Assembly: GCF_003014755.1 (NCBI RefSeq)
Contig: NZ_PYAW01000006.1
Span: forward strand, 1-64,000
DNA length: 64,000 nucleotides
Origin: Chitinophaga niastensis
GTDB taxonomy: Bacteria > Bacteroidota > Bacteroidia > Chitinophagales > Chitinophagaceae
Direction of reading: 5' to 3'
In this document: positions 17,899-26,699 of the stretch, one piece after another
Layout of the letters: the number at the start of each line of letters is the position of its first letter
Position numbering within the stretch: the stretch's first letter is position 1
Position numbers and translations under genes: made by a program
Notes under the pieces: generated by a model
What the model was told of the DNA's origin: nothing
Seen by the model: only the letters and a program-made list of their open reading frames with translations
Database searches by the model: none

Positions 17899-18649
17899 TG
17901 AGTCCCATTTTAAAGTTAATATTTGTAGATTCAATAGTATCTTTCGCCCCTTTGCTTAATGCGGTATATGCTGACGTATACCCAAGCCCTCCCCAAGACA
18001 AAGAGATCGCATCATTATATTGCAAGTTTGGGAAAAGTTCAGATAAAGCATCAGCAATAATGCAAACATAATCATTTGCCATTTGATTGTGATCTCTACT
18101 ATTTCGATCCGTGATAATTGGAGAGGGTGGATGTGCAATAAAATAAGCGTGTAATGTTTCGTGCATCATTGTTGCTACAAGGTATTCCTGTGACGCATTT
18201 TTTAATGTAACATTATTAATTTTTGTATCTCCATATGCATATATGCCACTAGAAGTACCATCAGTGTGAGCGTCATCACCATTCTGTACTATCCCCTCAC
18301 TGAAACTTATAGTCGAGTTTGCTTTATCTCCATAGAATTCATGTAAGATTATACTGTAACGGCCATCGAAAATTCCTCCTTTTAGATTATTCAAGGCTTT
18401 TTTAAAACAAGGGTTTTTTAAACTATCTCTTATTTGTTTTATTTGATACAATTGCGTAATCGCAACAGGAGGAGGGGCACCAACACTCCCGCCGCCATCT
18501 CCGCCTCCGGAAGGAGGGGTGTTATCTACACAAACCGAAGTTGTTTGTAGATAGTAACAGGTCCAGTTCGCACCATCATCCCATATTATTTTAGCCCGCT
18601 GGCAAGGAATTATTATTTGTGTATGGCCATACTCACCATGGTTGAAGTA
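17879..18649 (-). pseudogene. C-terminal remnant of an HExxH protein
   Basis: The reading frame is open from a TGA at 18650-18652 but has no ATG before the conserved part, so the N-terminus is missing. The visible part has a Gly/Pro-rich linker (GGGDGGG), then about 190 residues with the zinc motif HETLH in MMHETLHAYF and a GGLGYTSAY ending. I read this as the C-terminal domain of a larger Bacteroidota surface protein. Its upstream side abuts, and overlaps by 17 bases, the end of an unrelated oxidoreductase gene, suggesting a deletion or recombination junction. A TTG start at 18451 could still give a 190-residue protein. Confidence 0.6.
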
Positions 18650-19583
18650 TCAACCGGCCTATACTACGCCGTTCTTCCATATCCCGGTGTGCCCGGGATG
18701 CATCAGCCAATGGATAAAGAGTTATTGACACATCCAGTTCACCTGAAAGTATCCATTGAATAATCTCCCTCGTCCATTGCTCCCTTAATTCAGCTGGAGC
18801 AGAGTAAAGCCTGGCGCTCACGATCCTGGTATTGGATATGATGAGATCCGAGATATCCACTATGGTTGGCTGCCGGGAACTATTGCCATATACCACCATA
18901 GTACCGCCACGGGATAAGCGGGGTAGCAACGCTGAGGCAACAGGACCGCCCACCGATTCGAGGATCAGGTCTACTCCTTTTTTTTCGGTAAGTGTATCCA
19001 GTTGATCCTGCCAGTTATCGGCGGTGTAGATGACAGTCCCGGTGGCTCCGAGGGATAAAATATATCCTGCCTTGTCTGCACTACCCACCATCCCGATAAT
19101 AGTGCTGATACCTTTAAGTTTAGCTATGCGTATGGTGGAAGACCCAACTCCCCCGGCAGCGGCGGTAATCAGCAGCGATTGATAACCGGCAGCCTGATGC
19201 AACAGGTTCTGCGCCGTGAGATGCTGGATCAACATGCCTGTTCCCAGAGGGAGTTCATTTGGCAGCAAAGTGACTTCGCTGGCTGGCATAACGGCAAATT
19301 GGGCGTAGCCGGCATTGGCATATCCGGTTATGCGCTGGCCAGGGTAAAGGTGCCGTACCTCTTTGCCGGTTGCTTCTATGACACCCTCTACTTCCCCTGG
19401 CATAATGGCCGGGAACTGCTTTAATACAGGATGACTGCCTTTCCGGATAAGGGTATCTACATAATTAAGGCCTACAGCTTCTACCCGGACAAGCACCTCT
19501 TCCGGCTTACAAACCGGTTGGGGAATGTCTTTAATGACCAGTACTTCGAAATCTCCCTGATTTGCTAATTGTATTGCTTTCAT
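18633..19583 (-). CDS. Zinc-free MDR-family quinone oxidoreductase
   Basis: A 316-residue medium-chain dehydrogenase/reductase. It has a GroES-like N-terminal half (EEVLVRVEAVGLNYVDTLIRKG, PGEVEGVIEATG) and a Rossmann half with the NADPH motif AAAGGVGS (around 142-149). The structural and catalytic zinc Cys sets are absent, as in quinone oxidoreductases (QOR/zeta-crystallin). It should reduce quinones or enones with NADPH. It is divergent from an HxlR regulator whose N-terminal Cys suggests control by electrophiles or quinones. Length is normal for the family. Confidence 0.85.
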   Translation of the reverse strand: MKAIQLANQGDFEVLVIKDIPQPVCKPEEVLVRVEAVGLNYVDTLIRKGSHPVLKQFPAIMPGEVEGVIEATGKEVRHLYPGQRITGYANAGYAQFAVMPASEVTLLPNELPLGTGMLIQHLTAQNLLHQAAGYQSLLITAAAGGVGSSTIRIAKLKGISTIIGMVGSADKAGYILSLGATGTVIYTADNWQDQLDTLTEKKGVDLILESVGGPVASALLPRLSRGGTMVVYGNSSRQPTIVDISDLIISNTRIVSARLYSAPAELREQWTREIIQWILSGELDVSITLYPLADASRAHRDMEERRSIGRLILQPW

Positions 19584-19640
19584 AAGTAGTATTTTTCACG
19601 ACGGCAATTTATTGGCTATTATGGGATTGATCGTTATGGG

Positions 19641-19658
19641 TTACCTTTAGGAAAGTAA
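19641..19658. promoter_or_regulatory. Candidate HxlR operator
   Basis: TTACCTT-TAGG-AAAGTAA is an inverted repeat with one mismatch per arm (TTAC-TT / AA-GTAA), 10 bases before the HxlR start codon in the 85-base gap between the divergent genes. It could serve both promoters. Confidence 0.4.
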
Positions 19659-19668
19659 AAGAACCGTT

Positions 19669-20034
19669 ATGTCAATAATCAGGTGTGATGATATTAATGT
19701 CGACTGGAAGGAGAGGGCGCTGGGGCTCAGGGATGCCATTGAGTTGCTTCGCGGAAAGTGGAAATTTAGAATTCTTAAAACCCTTGCATATGGTTCCCTG
19801 CGATTTAAGGACCTGCAGGAAAAATTAAATATCAGTCCGAAAGTGCTTACCCGGGAGCTTCAGGAGCTGGAGCAAAATTTGCTGATTGCCCGCACAGTTA
19901 AAAAAACGAAACCGATCACCGTTGAATATTCCGTGACGGAATATGCGAGAGAGACAAGGTTGATATTAGAGGCGCTTATTACGTTTGGTGAAAACCACAG
20001 AAAAAAAATTAAATCGCAGATAAAGGCGTCTTAA
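19669..20034 (+). CDS. HxlR-family redox or quinone-responsive regulator
   Basis: A 121-residue winged helix-turn-helix of the HxlR family: AIELLRGKWKFRILKTLAYGSLRFKDLQ, then SPKVLTRELQELEQ and the wing PITVEYSVTEYAR. A Cys at position 6 lies just before the fold, where the quinone sensors YodB and CatR carry their reactive Cys. The divergent neighbour encodes a quinone oxidoreductase, the typical target of such regulators. De-repression by thiol-reactive compounds is inferred from position and neighbourhood. Confidence 0.85.
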   Translation: MSIIRCDDINVDWKERALGLRDAIELLRGKWKFRILKTLAYGSLRFKDLQEKLNISPKVLTRELQELEQNLLIARTVKKTKPITVEYSVTEYARETRLILEALITFGENHRKKIKSQIKAS

Positions 20035-20123
20035 ATCAATACTTAGCCATGCTCCGGAGGATAGCTCACATTTTTGCTTTTATCGTTGTGGCATTCAAGC
20101 AATGTTTGAGGGCTACGCTCCAA

Positions 20124-20165
20124 AAGCAAAAACCTCCGCGATTGCGAAGGCTTTGTTGCTTTTTC
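20124..20165 (+). terminator. Hairpin terminator after the HxlR gene
   Basis: AAGCAAA-AA-CCT-C-CGC / GCG-A-AGG-C-TTTG-TTGCTT, an imperfect stem around GATT, followed by TTTTTC. Confidence 0.45.
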
Positions 20166-20275
20166 TCTGTCGCCCTGCCTGTACAATTTTCGAACTTATT
20201 TTTAATGGATCACAAAAGCGTGATACAATTCGAAAGAATGTATCACGCTTTTTATAGTCCTTTTTGATTAGTGAC

Positions 20276-20503
20276 TCATCTTAATCTGGAAGCATAATTT
20301 TTCCCGACATACCTACTAATGTAACTATTTAACCCTCTTCCACTTAGAGCTAGTGTTTTCATTTGATCTACATGGCGACTACCTGGGCGACTATAATTAT
20401 AAAGGTACACAGCCCTTGTACTGAATTCAACTGTTATAGAGTTATCGTCGATCAGAAACGCATAGACCCCTGAATCTCCCCCTATATTTTGATAAATTTC
20501 CAT
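20276..20503 (-). CDS. Small KTSC-like protein
   Basis: A 75-residue protein: TVEFSTRAVYLYNYSR ... LALSGRGLNSYISRYVGKNYASR. The central pattern (a beta strand with VYLY, then a helix ending G-LNSYI) resembles the small KTSC domain found in hypothetical and lysyl-tRNA synthetase-associated proteins. The Lys of the family motif is not present, so the assignment is loose. No neighbour suggests a role. Confidence 0.5.
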   Translation of the reverse strand: MEIYQNIGGDSGVYAFLIDDNSITVEFSTRAVYLYNYSRPGSRHVDQMKTLALSGRGLNSYISRYVGKNYASRLR

Positions 20504-20876
20504 ATTGATATTTATAGGTGAATAATCAACAAATAACGGTAGGACAAAATTTTGCTTTGTATTTTTGATCTTACGAAAATCGGATTAACCAATTAATAAC
20601 AACCAGTTAGGGATAATTTTTGGTCTATCAAAGTGCGGATTTGCAATTCTTGCTTACTTAGTTTTATTTGGGTTGACTTGTCAATATGTAAATTACATTT
20701 TTTTGAGATGATCTTTAATGGATTTAAATCAGTAGGCGCTTATGAAGCAGCACAACCAGCAGGACAAAACAAATTACTCAGAAGCAATTTAGAGGCGATC
20801 AGAAAATTCAGGCGGCATAATACCAGAAGTGCATGCTGGCATTAAAAAGCAATGATAAAGTATTTGACTATAGACG
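20504..20876. other. Intergenic, no convincing gene
   Basis: A 373-base gap between the KTSC-like gene and the terminator at 20877. A 70-codon open frame on the plus strand (20633-20845) lacks any recognisable pattern. The strong terminator right after it suggests some short transcript, possibly of a decayed gene. Confidence 0.35.
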
Positions 20877-20908
20877 GCAACCCCAATTATTTTGGGGTTG
20901 CTTTTTAT
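20877..20908 (+). terminator. Strong hairpin terminator
   Basis: GCAACCCCAA-TTATT-TTGGGGTTGC, a perfect 10-base stem, followed by TTTTTATT. Confidence 0.7.
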
Positions 20909-20990
20909 TAAGATTCAATAGCCCCGTTTCTTGTGATTTAGCGCAGAGGGCTTGCTCATTCAACTCCTTTTACGCATCCTCAACTTATAA

Positions 20991-22376
20991 TCAGGATCCT
21001 GATTCGCGGAGATCTTCGAATATGGGAGCAAAATCTTCGTCTTCTAAAATCATGTCAAAACTGTATGTGCTGTATTCTGTAGTGAATATGGCCTGGCATT
21101 CGTTCAGGATATTCAGTGATTCCTGTTTATTACCTGATTTCAAGGCGACTTTGGCGAGTAACAGAAAAGGAAGCTCATAATAGTTTTCCCCCAATTCTTT
21201 AGCGATGTTCAATTTGAGGGCAGCCTCTTTGAGGATATCTTCAGCTTGAAAGTTGTAGGCCAATCTGGCATATTCAATCAGAAATTCTCCCCAATTAAGA
21301 TTTAGGGTAAAGTTTTTTTCATGCTGATACGTTTTTGAAAAGATGGTATTCCCCGCTTCGAATAGTTGGATAATTATACGTTTATCCTGGTGATGCCGGG
21401 CCATTGCTTTCAATGCATTGGTGGCATAAACGGGAAAGGTCCATGCCGCAGGTGCAATGGTTTGCCCTTTTGTAAAGTAATGGACTGCTATTTGGAAAAA
21501 ACGTAATTTTTCCGCGACTTCATTATTGTTCATCTGTTTGGCAGCCTTTTCAAATGCGGATCCCAGCCGGTTTAAAAGTCCACTATCATCAGTTGAGTAG
21601 TCGGTTAGGTTTTCAAGGAGATCAAACGATAATTTGTATAGATCATCGGCATGGTTGGGTGAGATGTCATAGACCCCACACTCCAGGACTCTTGTCAGTT
21701 CCTCTGAGCATAATAAATTGATAATGGGATCTTTCGCTGAAAAATGAGTGAGAGATGCAGTGAATTTCCCGAAAAACTGGTGATGCCAATGTTCTCTTTT
21801 ATCAAATGAAAAATTCAGGATCCGGAAACAGCCTTGCAAAAAATAAATGAGAACCTTTTCGGAGTATGCTGTAAAGGCAAGTTGAAACAACCCAAGGATT
21901 CTTATAAACTCATCATCGGTATACTGTTGTGTAATCTCCATTTTATCAATCGAGATACCCGCTATGCAAACGTTTATTTCCAGAGAAGTCCGGGCCGCTT
22001 TAATATATTCGTCGGCAGCTTTTTGGAGTGCCGATAATTTATCATTTATCCCTTTTTTAAGCTCTGCCTGAAATTCATAACATTGTGCCCGTTCTATATG
22101 AAAAAGTTTCTCTGGATAGACTTTTTCTACTGATGCAAGGATTTCAAAAAGATATGCAACAATTGAATCCTTGTCTTCTGTATTTATATTGCCATAGCTC
22201 AGATCACAATGTCCAATGGTGAAGATCCGAAGATAGCTATCTGTAATTTCAGTTTTGTAGCGTTGCAAATCTTCTGCATTCAGGCGATGGATGAGTGCAT
22301 CTAATTCTGTAAGGTCTTCGCTGTTAGTGATTTGTTCGAGCAGGTCATTAAAGTTCTCGTGTGCTGAATTATTCAT
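20991..22376 (-). CDS. TPR-like helical protein, unknown
   Basis: A 461-residue, almost wholly helical protein with degenerate tetratricopeptide-like repeats, clearest in the C-terminal third (LPFLLLAKVALKSGNKQESLNIL). It has no signal peptide, membrane segment or catalytic motif. It stands alone, flanked by long gaps. It may be a protein-protein interaction scaffold; no specific role can be given. Confidence 0.6.
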   Translation of the reverse strand: MNNSAHENFNDLLEQITNSEDLTELDALIHRLNAEDLQRYKTEITDSYLRIFTIGHCDLSYGNINTEDKDSIVAYLFEILASVEKVYPEKLFHIERAQCYEFQAELKKGINDKLSALQKAADEYIKAARTSLEINVCIAGISIDKMEITQQYTDDEFIRILGLFQLAFTAYSEKVLIYFLQGCFRILNFSFDKREHWHHQFFGKFTASLTHFSAKDPIINLLCSEELTRVLECGVYDISPNHADDLYKLSFDLLENLTDYSTDDSGLLNRLGSAFEKAAKQMNNNEVAEKLRFFQIAVHYFTKGQTIAPAAWTFPVYATNALKAMARHHQDKRIIIQLFEAGNTIFSKTYQHEKNFTLNLNWGEFLIEYARLAYNFQAEDILKEAALKLNIAKELGENYYELPFLLLAKVALKSGNKQESLNILNECQAIFTTEYSTYSFDMILEDEDFAPIFEDLRESGS

Positions 22377-22760
22377 AGGTAATAAGTTAAGGATTCTTGA
22401 GTAGTTTACTGAGTAGGGTCGTCATAGGGCCAAACCTAAATGTCAAACCGGGTTATATAAAATTCCCCGGCATATCTTCATTGAATAGTTTCTTCGATTG
22501 TGTTGCCATCTTTTGTATTCTTATAAAAATTTGGTATGACAATGCTTTTGATATTTTATTTTCCTGAAATGTACAGAAATTTTGGACTGGCATTAAAATA
22601 AATTTTGTCAAACAATCCCATCAGGATAAACTAATAAGTGTTTGATAGAAATGTGATTATAAATCATCCATGACCAAAAAGTTCGAGAATTGTACAGGCA
22701 CCCCGACTTGACTGGACAGAATAGGATAAACCCATAAATTTAATTAACTATTGGGCCGCA
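22377..22760. other. Intergenic, nothing recognised
   Basis: A 384-base gap between divergent genes (TPR-like on the minus strand, small wHTH-like on the plus strand). AT-rich. It must hold both promoters, but no clear TAnnTTTG pair stands out. Confidence 0.3.
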
Positions 22761-22970
22761 ATGAATGAAAAAGAAAGATTACTTAATGTAATTAAGAGCA
22801 ATGTCTGGGTAACCGGAGGGCGGCGTTCTGATTTGATCCCCGACTTACAGCAGTATTATCAAATAGACAGAAATTTAGGGGAAGCTCTTATACAGGAGTG
22901 CCTTGCAGAAGGACTTATTTCTATAAATAATGAAGGATATAGCATTAGCAGGTTTGGAACTAATCCCTGA
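22761..22970 (+). CDS. Small winged-helix-like protein
   Basis: A 69-residue protein: a helix (KERLLNVIKSNVWVT), a helix with LGEALIQECLAEGLI, then a short hairpin (SINNEGYSISRFG). The spacing resembles a minimal winged helix. No family or neighbour clarifies a role. Confidence 0.45.
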   Translation: MNEKERLLNVIKSNVWVTGGRRSDLIPDLQQYYQIDRNLGEALIQECLAEGLISINNEGYSISRFGTNP

Positions 22971-23258
22971 AAATTGGTATTTATTTGTAAACCAGGTATC
23001 CCTACCTGGAGTCGCAAAAAACTATTATCTTACTTTGTAGCAACACTAGGAGCCAAATCATTCCCGAGATGGATCTGAAAGTTCATGGTTTGCCACGTTT
23101 TAAAAGAAACGTCATGTACAGGGTCAGACACATCATTAATGTAACGTTTTCTTTTTTCGGATTACCTTTCAAAAAAGGGAGTCATTATCATTCATAAACA
23201 GGTTGTTTTAGTTACGGAACTGTTTGCCAGGTATAATGCCTCGCTGGAACTAATTAGC

Positions 23259-23322
23259 AAAGCTCTTACAGGTAATAATGACGTTTGATATTTGTAACGA
23301 TATTATTACTTGTAAGAGCTTT
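23259..23322. repeat. Long inverted repeat (hairpin)
   Basis: Arms of 21 bases (23259-23279 and 23302-23322; AAAGCTCTTACAGG... and its complement) pair with a single mismatch that would be a G-U pair in RNA, around a 22-base loop. It lies 50 bases beyond the stop of the GH2 gene and may terminate it, although its T-run is short. A mobile miniature element is another reading. Confidence 0.55.
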
Positions 23323-23373
23323 TAAGTTTATTTTGAGCCGTCTTAAGATGCTTTTGGAGAAGTGTCCTTGTCT

Positions 23374-25908
23374 TTATTTTACCACCACTTCAGTAGCTGC
23401 CTCCTCTAATCCGGAGCTTACCGCTCTTATAATAATTTTTCCTTTTTTCCCTTTGGCGGCTTTTACAACCACCTGGGCCATCCCATTATATGCAGGGCGC
23501 TCATGGCTTTGAAAGGATATAAAGCTGGTGGCATCCCCGTTATCTGTCGCAACAATCTCACCTGGTCCTTCAATCATAAATTGCACTAACGGATGAGAGC
23601 GGGGAACCATTATTCCATCATTATCCTCCACACGGAGCGTCACATAACAAAGCGTTTCCCCATCATTAGCTATTGTGCCGGCCTCCGGTAACAGGCGTAA
23701 TTTCCGGGCCTTTCCGGCAGTCTTTACTATATCTGTAGCCCATAACTTCCCGTCCTTGTATGCTATCACCTTTACTTCGCCAGGTACATATTTTACGCTG
23801 TCCCACACCAGCCTGAAGTCTTGCCCTGGTCTTTTGATTTTCAAGCCAAGGCTTTTCCCATTCAGGAAAAGTTCCGCCTTATCGCCGGATGTATAAACAT
23901 GCACAGGCACTATGGAATCTTTTCTTTCCGGCCAGTTCCAATGTGGTAGTATGTGCGCCATGGGAAAATCAGGACGCCAATGTGCCTGATAGTTATAATA
24001 ACGGTCTTTGGGAAATCCGCAGAGATCAACTATTCCGAAATAACTACTCCTGGAGGGGGGATTTTTCTTCTTAATTTCTTCAAGCGCCTGTTCCAGCTGG
24101 GCTTTCTTGGCAGGATCGGTCCGGAAGTTAAGCAGGTTGGTCTCATCAGAATTATAAGGGGTGGGTTCGCCAAGATAATCAAATCCTGTCCAGACAAATT
24201 CTCCCAACAGGTGGGGGTATTTGTTGTTAGTGCGGAATTGCTCGTCGGGCGAGCATCCCCATCCAGGGAAGGCATTATCGTAGGAAGATACCTGCCAGTT
24301 CTGGTAATTCCCTCCGAAAAAATATTCTCCTCTCGAACTTACGCAGGAAGACGTTTCGCTTCCTATAGTAGGTTTGTCTTTATACATGGAATCAGCATCC
24401 CAATGGGCCTGCCTGCCAAAAAAATAATTTACGCCCATGATATCGAGCGCCATTGCTGCACCTGATTCCCGTCCTCCGTCAGGATCGTTGTATGCATTGG
24501 ATACCGGCCTGGTAGGGTCCTCCCTGTGAACAATTTCAGCCAGTTCCCTGGTGATGCCCACATCCCGCTGATCCATCACTTCGTTCCCTACCGACCATAT
24601 AATCACTGATGGATGGTTACAGTCCCTGTGTACCATCGCTTGCAGGTCGCGTTCATGCCATTGGGGGAAAAGTTTATTATAGTCGTTCTTGCGTTTACCT
24701 GTTTTCCATGCATCAAATGCTTCATCCCAGACCAGGAAGCCCATTTGGTCTGCCAGTTCCAGCAATTCGGGAGCGGGAGGGTTATGAGATGTGCGGATGG
24801 CGTTGCATCCCATTTTTTTCAGGATTGACAGCTGTCTGGCTATAGCGCTGCGGTTAACAGCAGCACCCAACGCGCCTAAATCGTGATGGTTACAAACACC
24901 TTTGATAGCAACCTGTTTACCATTGAGCAAAAAGCCATTGCGTGCGGTGAAAGCTATGGACCGGACCCCGAACACAGTATTGTATGTATCCACAATCCTT
25001 TTATTGATAAATAAGGTTGTTTGTGCTATATAAAGATGCGGGTTCTCCAGGCTCCATAATTTAGGCCGGGAGATGTTTACAGAGATATCCGAAACAGTGT
25101 TGCTATCAGCCTGAATATTTACGATTGCATCTTTTGCAACAGCAATTTTTTTTCCGGGCTTTTTCCCATCGGCCGACTCGTAGATTACTGTGTGAAGAAT
25201 GGCTTTAACAGGGGCTTTTCCCTGGTTGTCCAGTTTGACATTGATATTCGCAATGGCAGCAGTATCCGTAACCTGTGGTGTCGTGATAAAGGTTCCCCAG
25301 CATCCGACATGCACTTCATTCGTTTTTACCAGCCACACATGGCGGTATATGCCGGCACCCGGGTACCAACGGGAATCATACTTCTCTGTATCCAGTTTCA
25401 CCGCTATCGTGTTCTGCTTCCCTGTTTTTATAAAAGGAGTGATATCAAAACGGAAAGAACTGTAACCGTAAGGCCATTCACCAACATACTGTCCGTTCAC
25501 CCAGACTTTAGCATAGGCCATTGCCCCATCAAAATCAATGAAAATCTTTTTACCCGCATCGGTTGCCGGAATACTGAAATCCTTCCGGTACCAGCCTATC
25601 CCTTGCCAGGGTAGTTTTCCTGTATTGCCGGAGAGTTCTACCCTGAAAGGCCCACTGATAGCCCAATCATGGGGTAGGTCGAGGTGCTGCCAGCTATTGT
25701 CCGCAAACCGTTCCTCTTCAGGATGCGCTGGTTCATCTTTGCTGCTGCCATCTGCCTGTAGTCCAAAACGGGCAAAGCGCCAGTTACTATCAAACAGCTG
25801 TACATCCGCAGATCCTGGCCTGGTAATGGTCATCTGCGCCAATACGGTATTGGTGCCCATGATCGTTACTGCCAACAGGGATAATACCCAATTCTTGTTT
25901 TTCAACAT
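23374..25908 (-). CDS. Secreted GH2 glycosidase (beta-galactosidase type)
   Basis: An 844-residue protein with a signal peptide ending TNTVLA-Q (residues 1-25). Domains in order: jelly-roll sugar-binding (35-200, with LPHDWAISGP and GAGIYRHVWL), immunoglobulin-like (205-315), TIM barrel (320-600), and C-terminal beta domains (about 640-844), one of the DUF4982 type and one like the last GH2 domain. Catalytic residues: acid/base E443 in WSVGNEV and likely nucleophile E518 in IGSETSS. The arrangement is that of Bacteroidota exo-acting beta-galactosidases; substrate specificity among GH2 enzymes cannot be fixed. It should act in the periplasm. No SusC/SusD pair is nearby. Confidence 0.85.
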   Translation of the reverse strand: MLKNKNWVLSLLAVTIMGTNTVLAQMTITRPGSADVQLFDSNWRFARFGLQADGSSKDEPAHPEEERFADNSWQHLDLPHDWAISGPFRVELSGNTGKLPWQGIGWYRKDFSIPATDAGKKIFIDFDGAMAYAKVWVNGQYVGEWPYGYSSFRFDITPFIKTGKQNTIAVKLDTEKYDSRWYPGAGIYRHVWLVKTNEVHVGCWGTFITTPQVTDTAAIANINVKLDNQGKAPVKAILHTVIYESADGKKPGKKIAVAKDAIVNIQADSNTVSDISVNISRPKLWSLENPHLYIAQTTLFINKRIVDTYNTVFGVRSIAFTARNGFLLNGKQVAIKGVCNHHDLGALGAAVNRSAIARQLSILKKMGCNAIRTSHNPPAPELLELADQMGFLVWDEAFDAWKTGKRKNDYNKLFPQWHERDLQAMVHRDCNHPSVIIWSVGNEVMDQRDVGITRELAEIVHREDPTRPVSNAYNDPDGGRESGAAMALDIMGVNYFFGRQAHWDADSMYKDKPTIGSETSSCVSSRGEYFFGGNYQNWQVSSYDNAFPGWGCSPDEQFRTNNKYPHLLGEFVWTGFDYLGEPTPYNSDETNLLNFRTDPAKKAQLEQALEEIKKKNPPSRSSYFGIVDLCGFPKDRYYNYQAHWRPDFPMAHILPHWNWPERKDSIVPVHVYTSGDKAELFLNGKSLGLKIKRPGQDFRLVWDSVKYVPGEVKVIAYKDGKLWATDIVKTAGKARKLRLLPEAGTIANDGETLCYVTLRVEDNDGIMVPRSHPLVQFMIEGPGEIVATDNGDATSFISFQSHERPAYNGMAQVVVKAAKGKKGKIIIRAVSSGLEEAATEVVVK

Positions 25909-26467
25909 TTTTATTTAATTCAATTACTTTGTAAATATTAGACAAACTTTTAAGTGCAACGCTCTATAGAGATAAAAATAAAATGCGAAGCTAGTGAACC
26001 AATTCTATTATCAGTATTCCTAAATTAACTTTTACGCATGCTTTTTTGCTTGAAATATGTTGAGGAGGAAATGTATGCCAATTGGGGTAGCATCGGTTAT
26101 CTTGATAGTATACCTTCTTTCCCTTTTTGCTTAAATGCATTGTTTAAGGCTGCAATGCTATTTTTATTAAAGTCTATAAACCGGAAATCAGGTGCCTTTA
26201 AAGTTTCCATTTCTGTTAAAAAATGAAATTGCGCTGCTTTCAGTCGTTTTATGAACAGAGGTCATGTAAGTTTTCTATTCTTTTTTAGCTTAACAAGAGC
26301 CGCACTAAAAACAACAAGCCAGATGTTCCTGTAAAAGGCAGAATGATTATATTATGCAGGCCGGTTAATTTTAGCAAAGAAACGGTTAACATCGGTGCTA
26401 ACCCCAATAGCAATAATCAATACATTCACACTGCTAAGATTATTTACCATCACTAAAACAAATTGCG
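25909..26467. other. Intergenic between GH2 and the precursor peptide gene
   Basis: A 559-base gap holding the divergent promoters. A stretch readable on the minus strand (about 26086-26190, METLKAPDFRFIDF...) looks like a short gene remnant but has no support. A GGTTA-N10-TAACC repeat lies near 26384-26403. No clear promoter consensus was seen. Confidence 0.3.
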
Positions 26468-26614
26468 ATGAAGAAACAATGCGTAAGAAAGCTGACCCTG
26501 GGCAAGATCACCGTTGCTGGATTAAGTAAACCTGGCCAGTTAAATTTAGTAGTAAAAGGATCTGCCAATTGTGTGTTTACATGGCGACCACCTTGTTACA
26601 CGGATATTAATTAA
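26468..26614 (+). CDS. Orphan RiPP precursor peptide (lanthipeptide-like leader)
   Basis: A 48-residue peptide beginning with ATG at 26468. The N-terminal part MKK ... RKLTLGKITVAGLS carries the Bacteroidota precursor leader pattern K-L-x-L-x-K-I-T-[VI]-x-x-L. The C-terminal core, GSANCVFTWRPPCYTDIN, has two Cys (35, 43) and several Ser/Thr able to form thioether rings. A perfect hairpin terminator lies 41 bases after the stop, so it has its own short transcript. No LanB, LanC, radical-SAM, grasp ligase or peptidase transporter gene is within the window. The leader match is from recall of the family; modification is inferred. Confidence 0.6.
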   Translation: MKKQCVRKLTLGKITVAGLSKPGQLNLVVKGSANCVFTWRPPCYTDIN

Positions 26615-26654
26615 TAATCCGGTCAGTAAACAAATGCAGGTTAAATTGAGTTTA

Positions 26655-26688
26655 GAGCTTGCCAGTCTTGTAAGACTGGCTCTTTTTT
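26655..26688 (+). terminator. Terminator of the precursor peptide gene
   Basis: GCCAGTCTT-GT-AAGACTGGC (26661-26680), a perfect 9-base stem extended by GAG/CTC, then TTTTTT. It ends 11 bases before the start of the following gene, so that gene needs either read-through or its own promoter. Confidence 0.75.
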
Positions 26689-26699
26689 ATGTATCTACA

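Noticed and set aside
20633..20845. Plus-strand ORF before a strong terminator
   Set aside because: No codon pattern or motif; recorded as an intergenic transcript possibility only.
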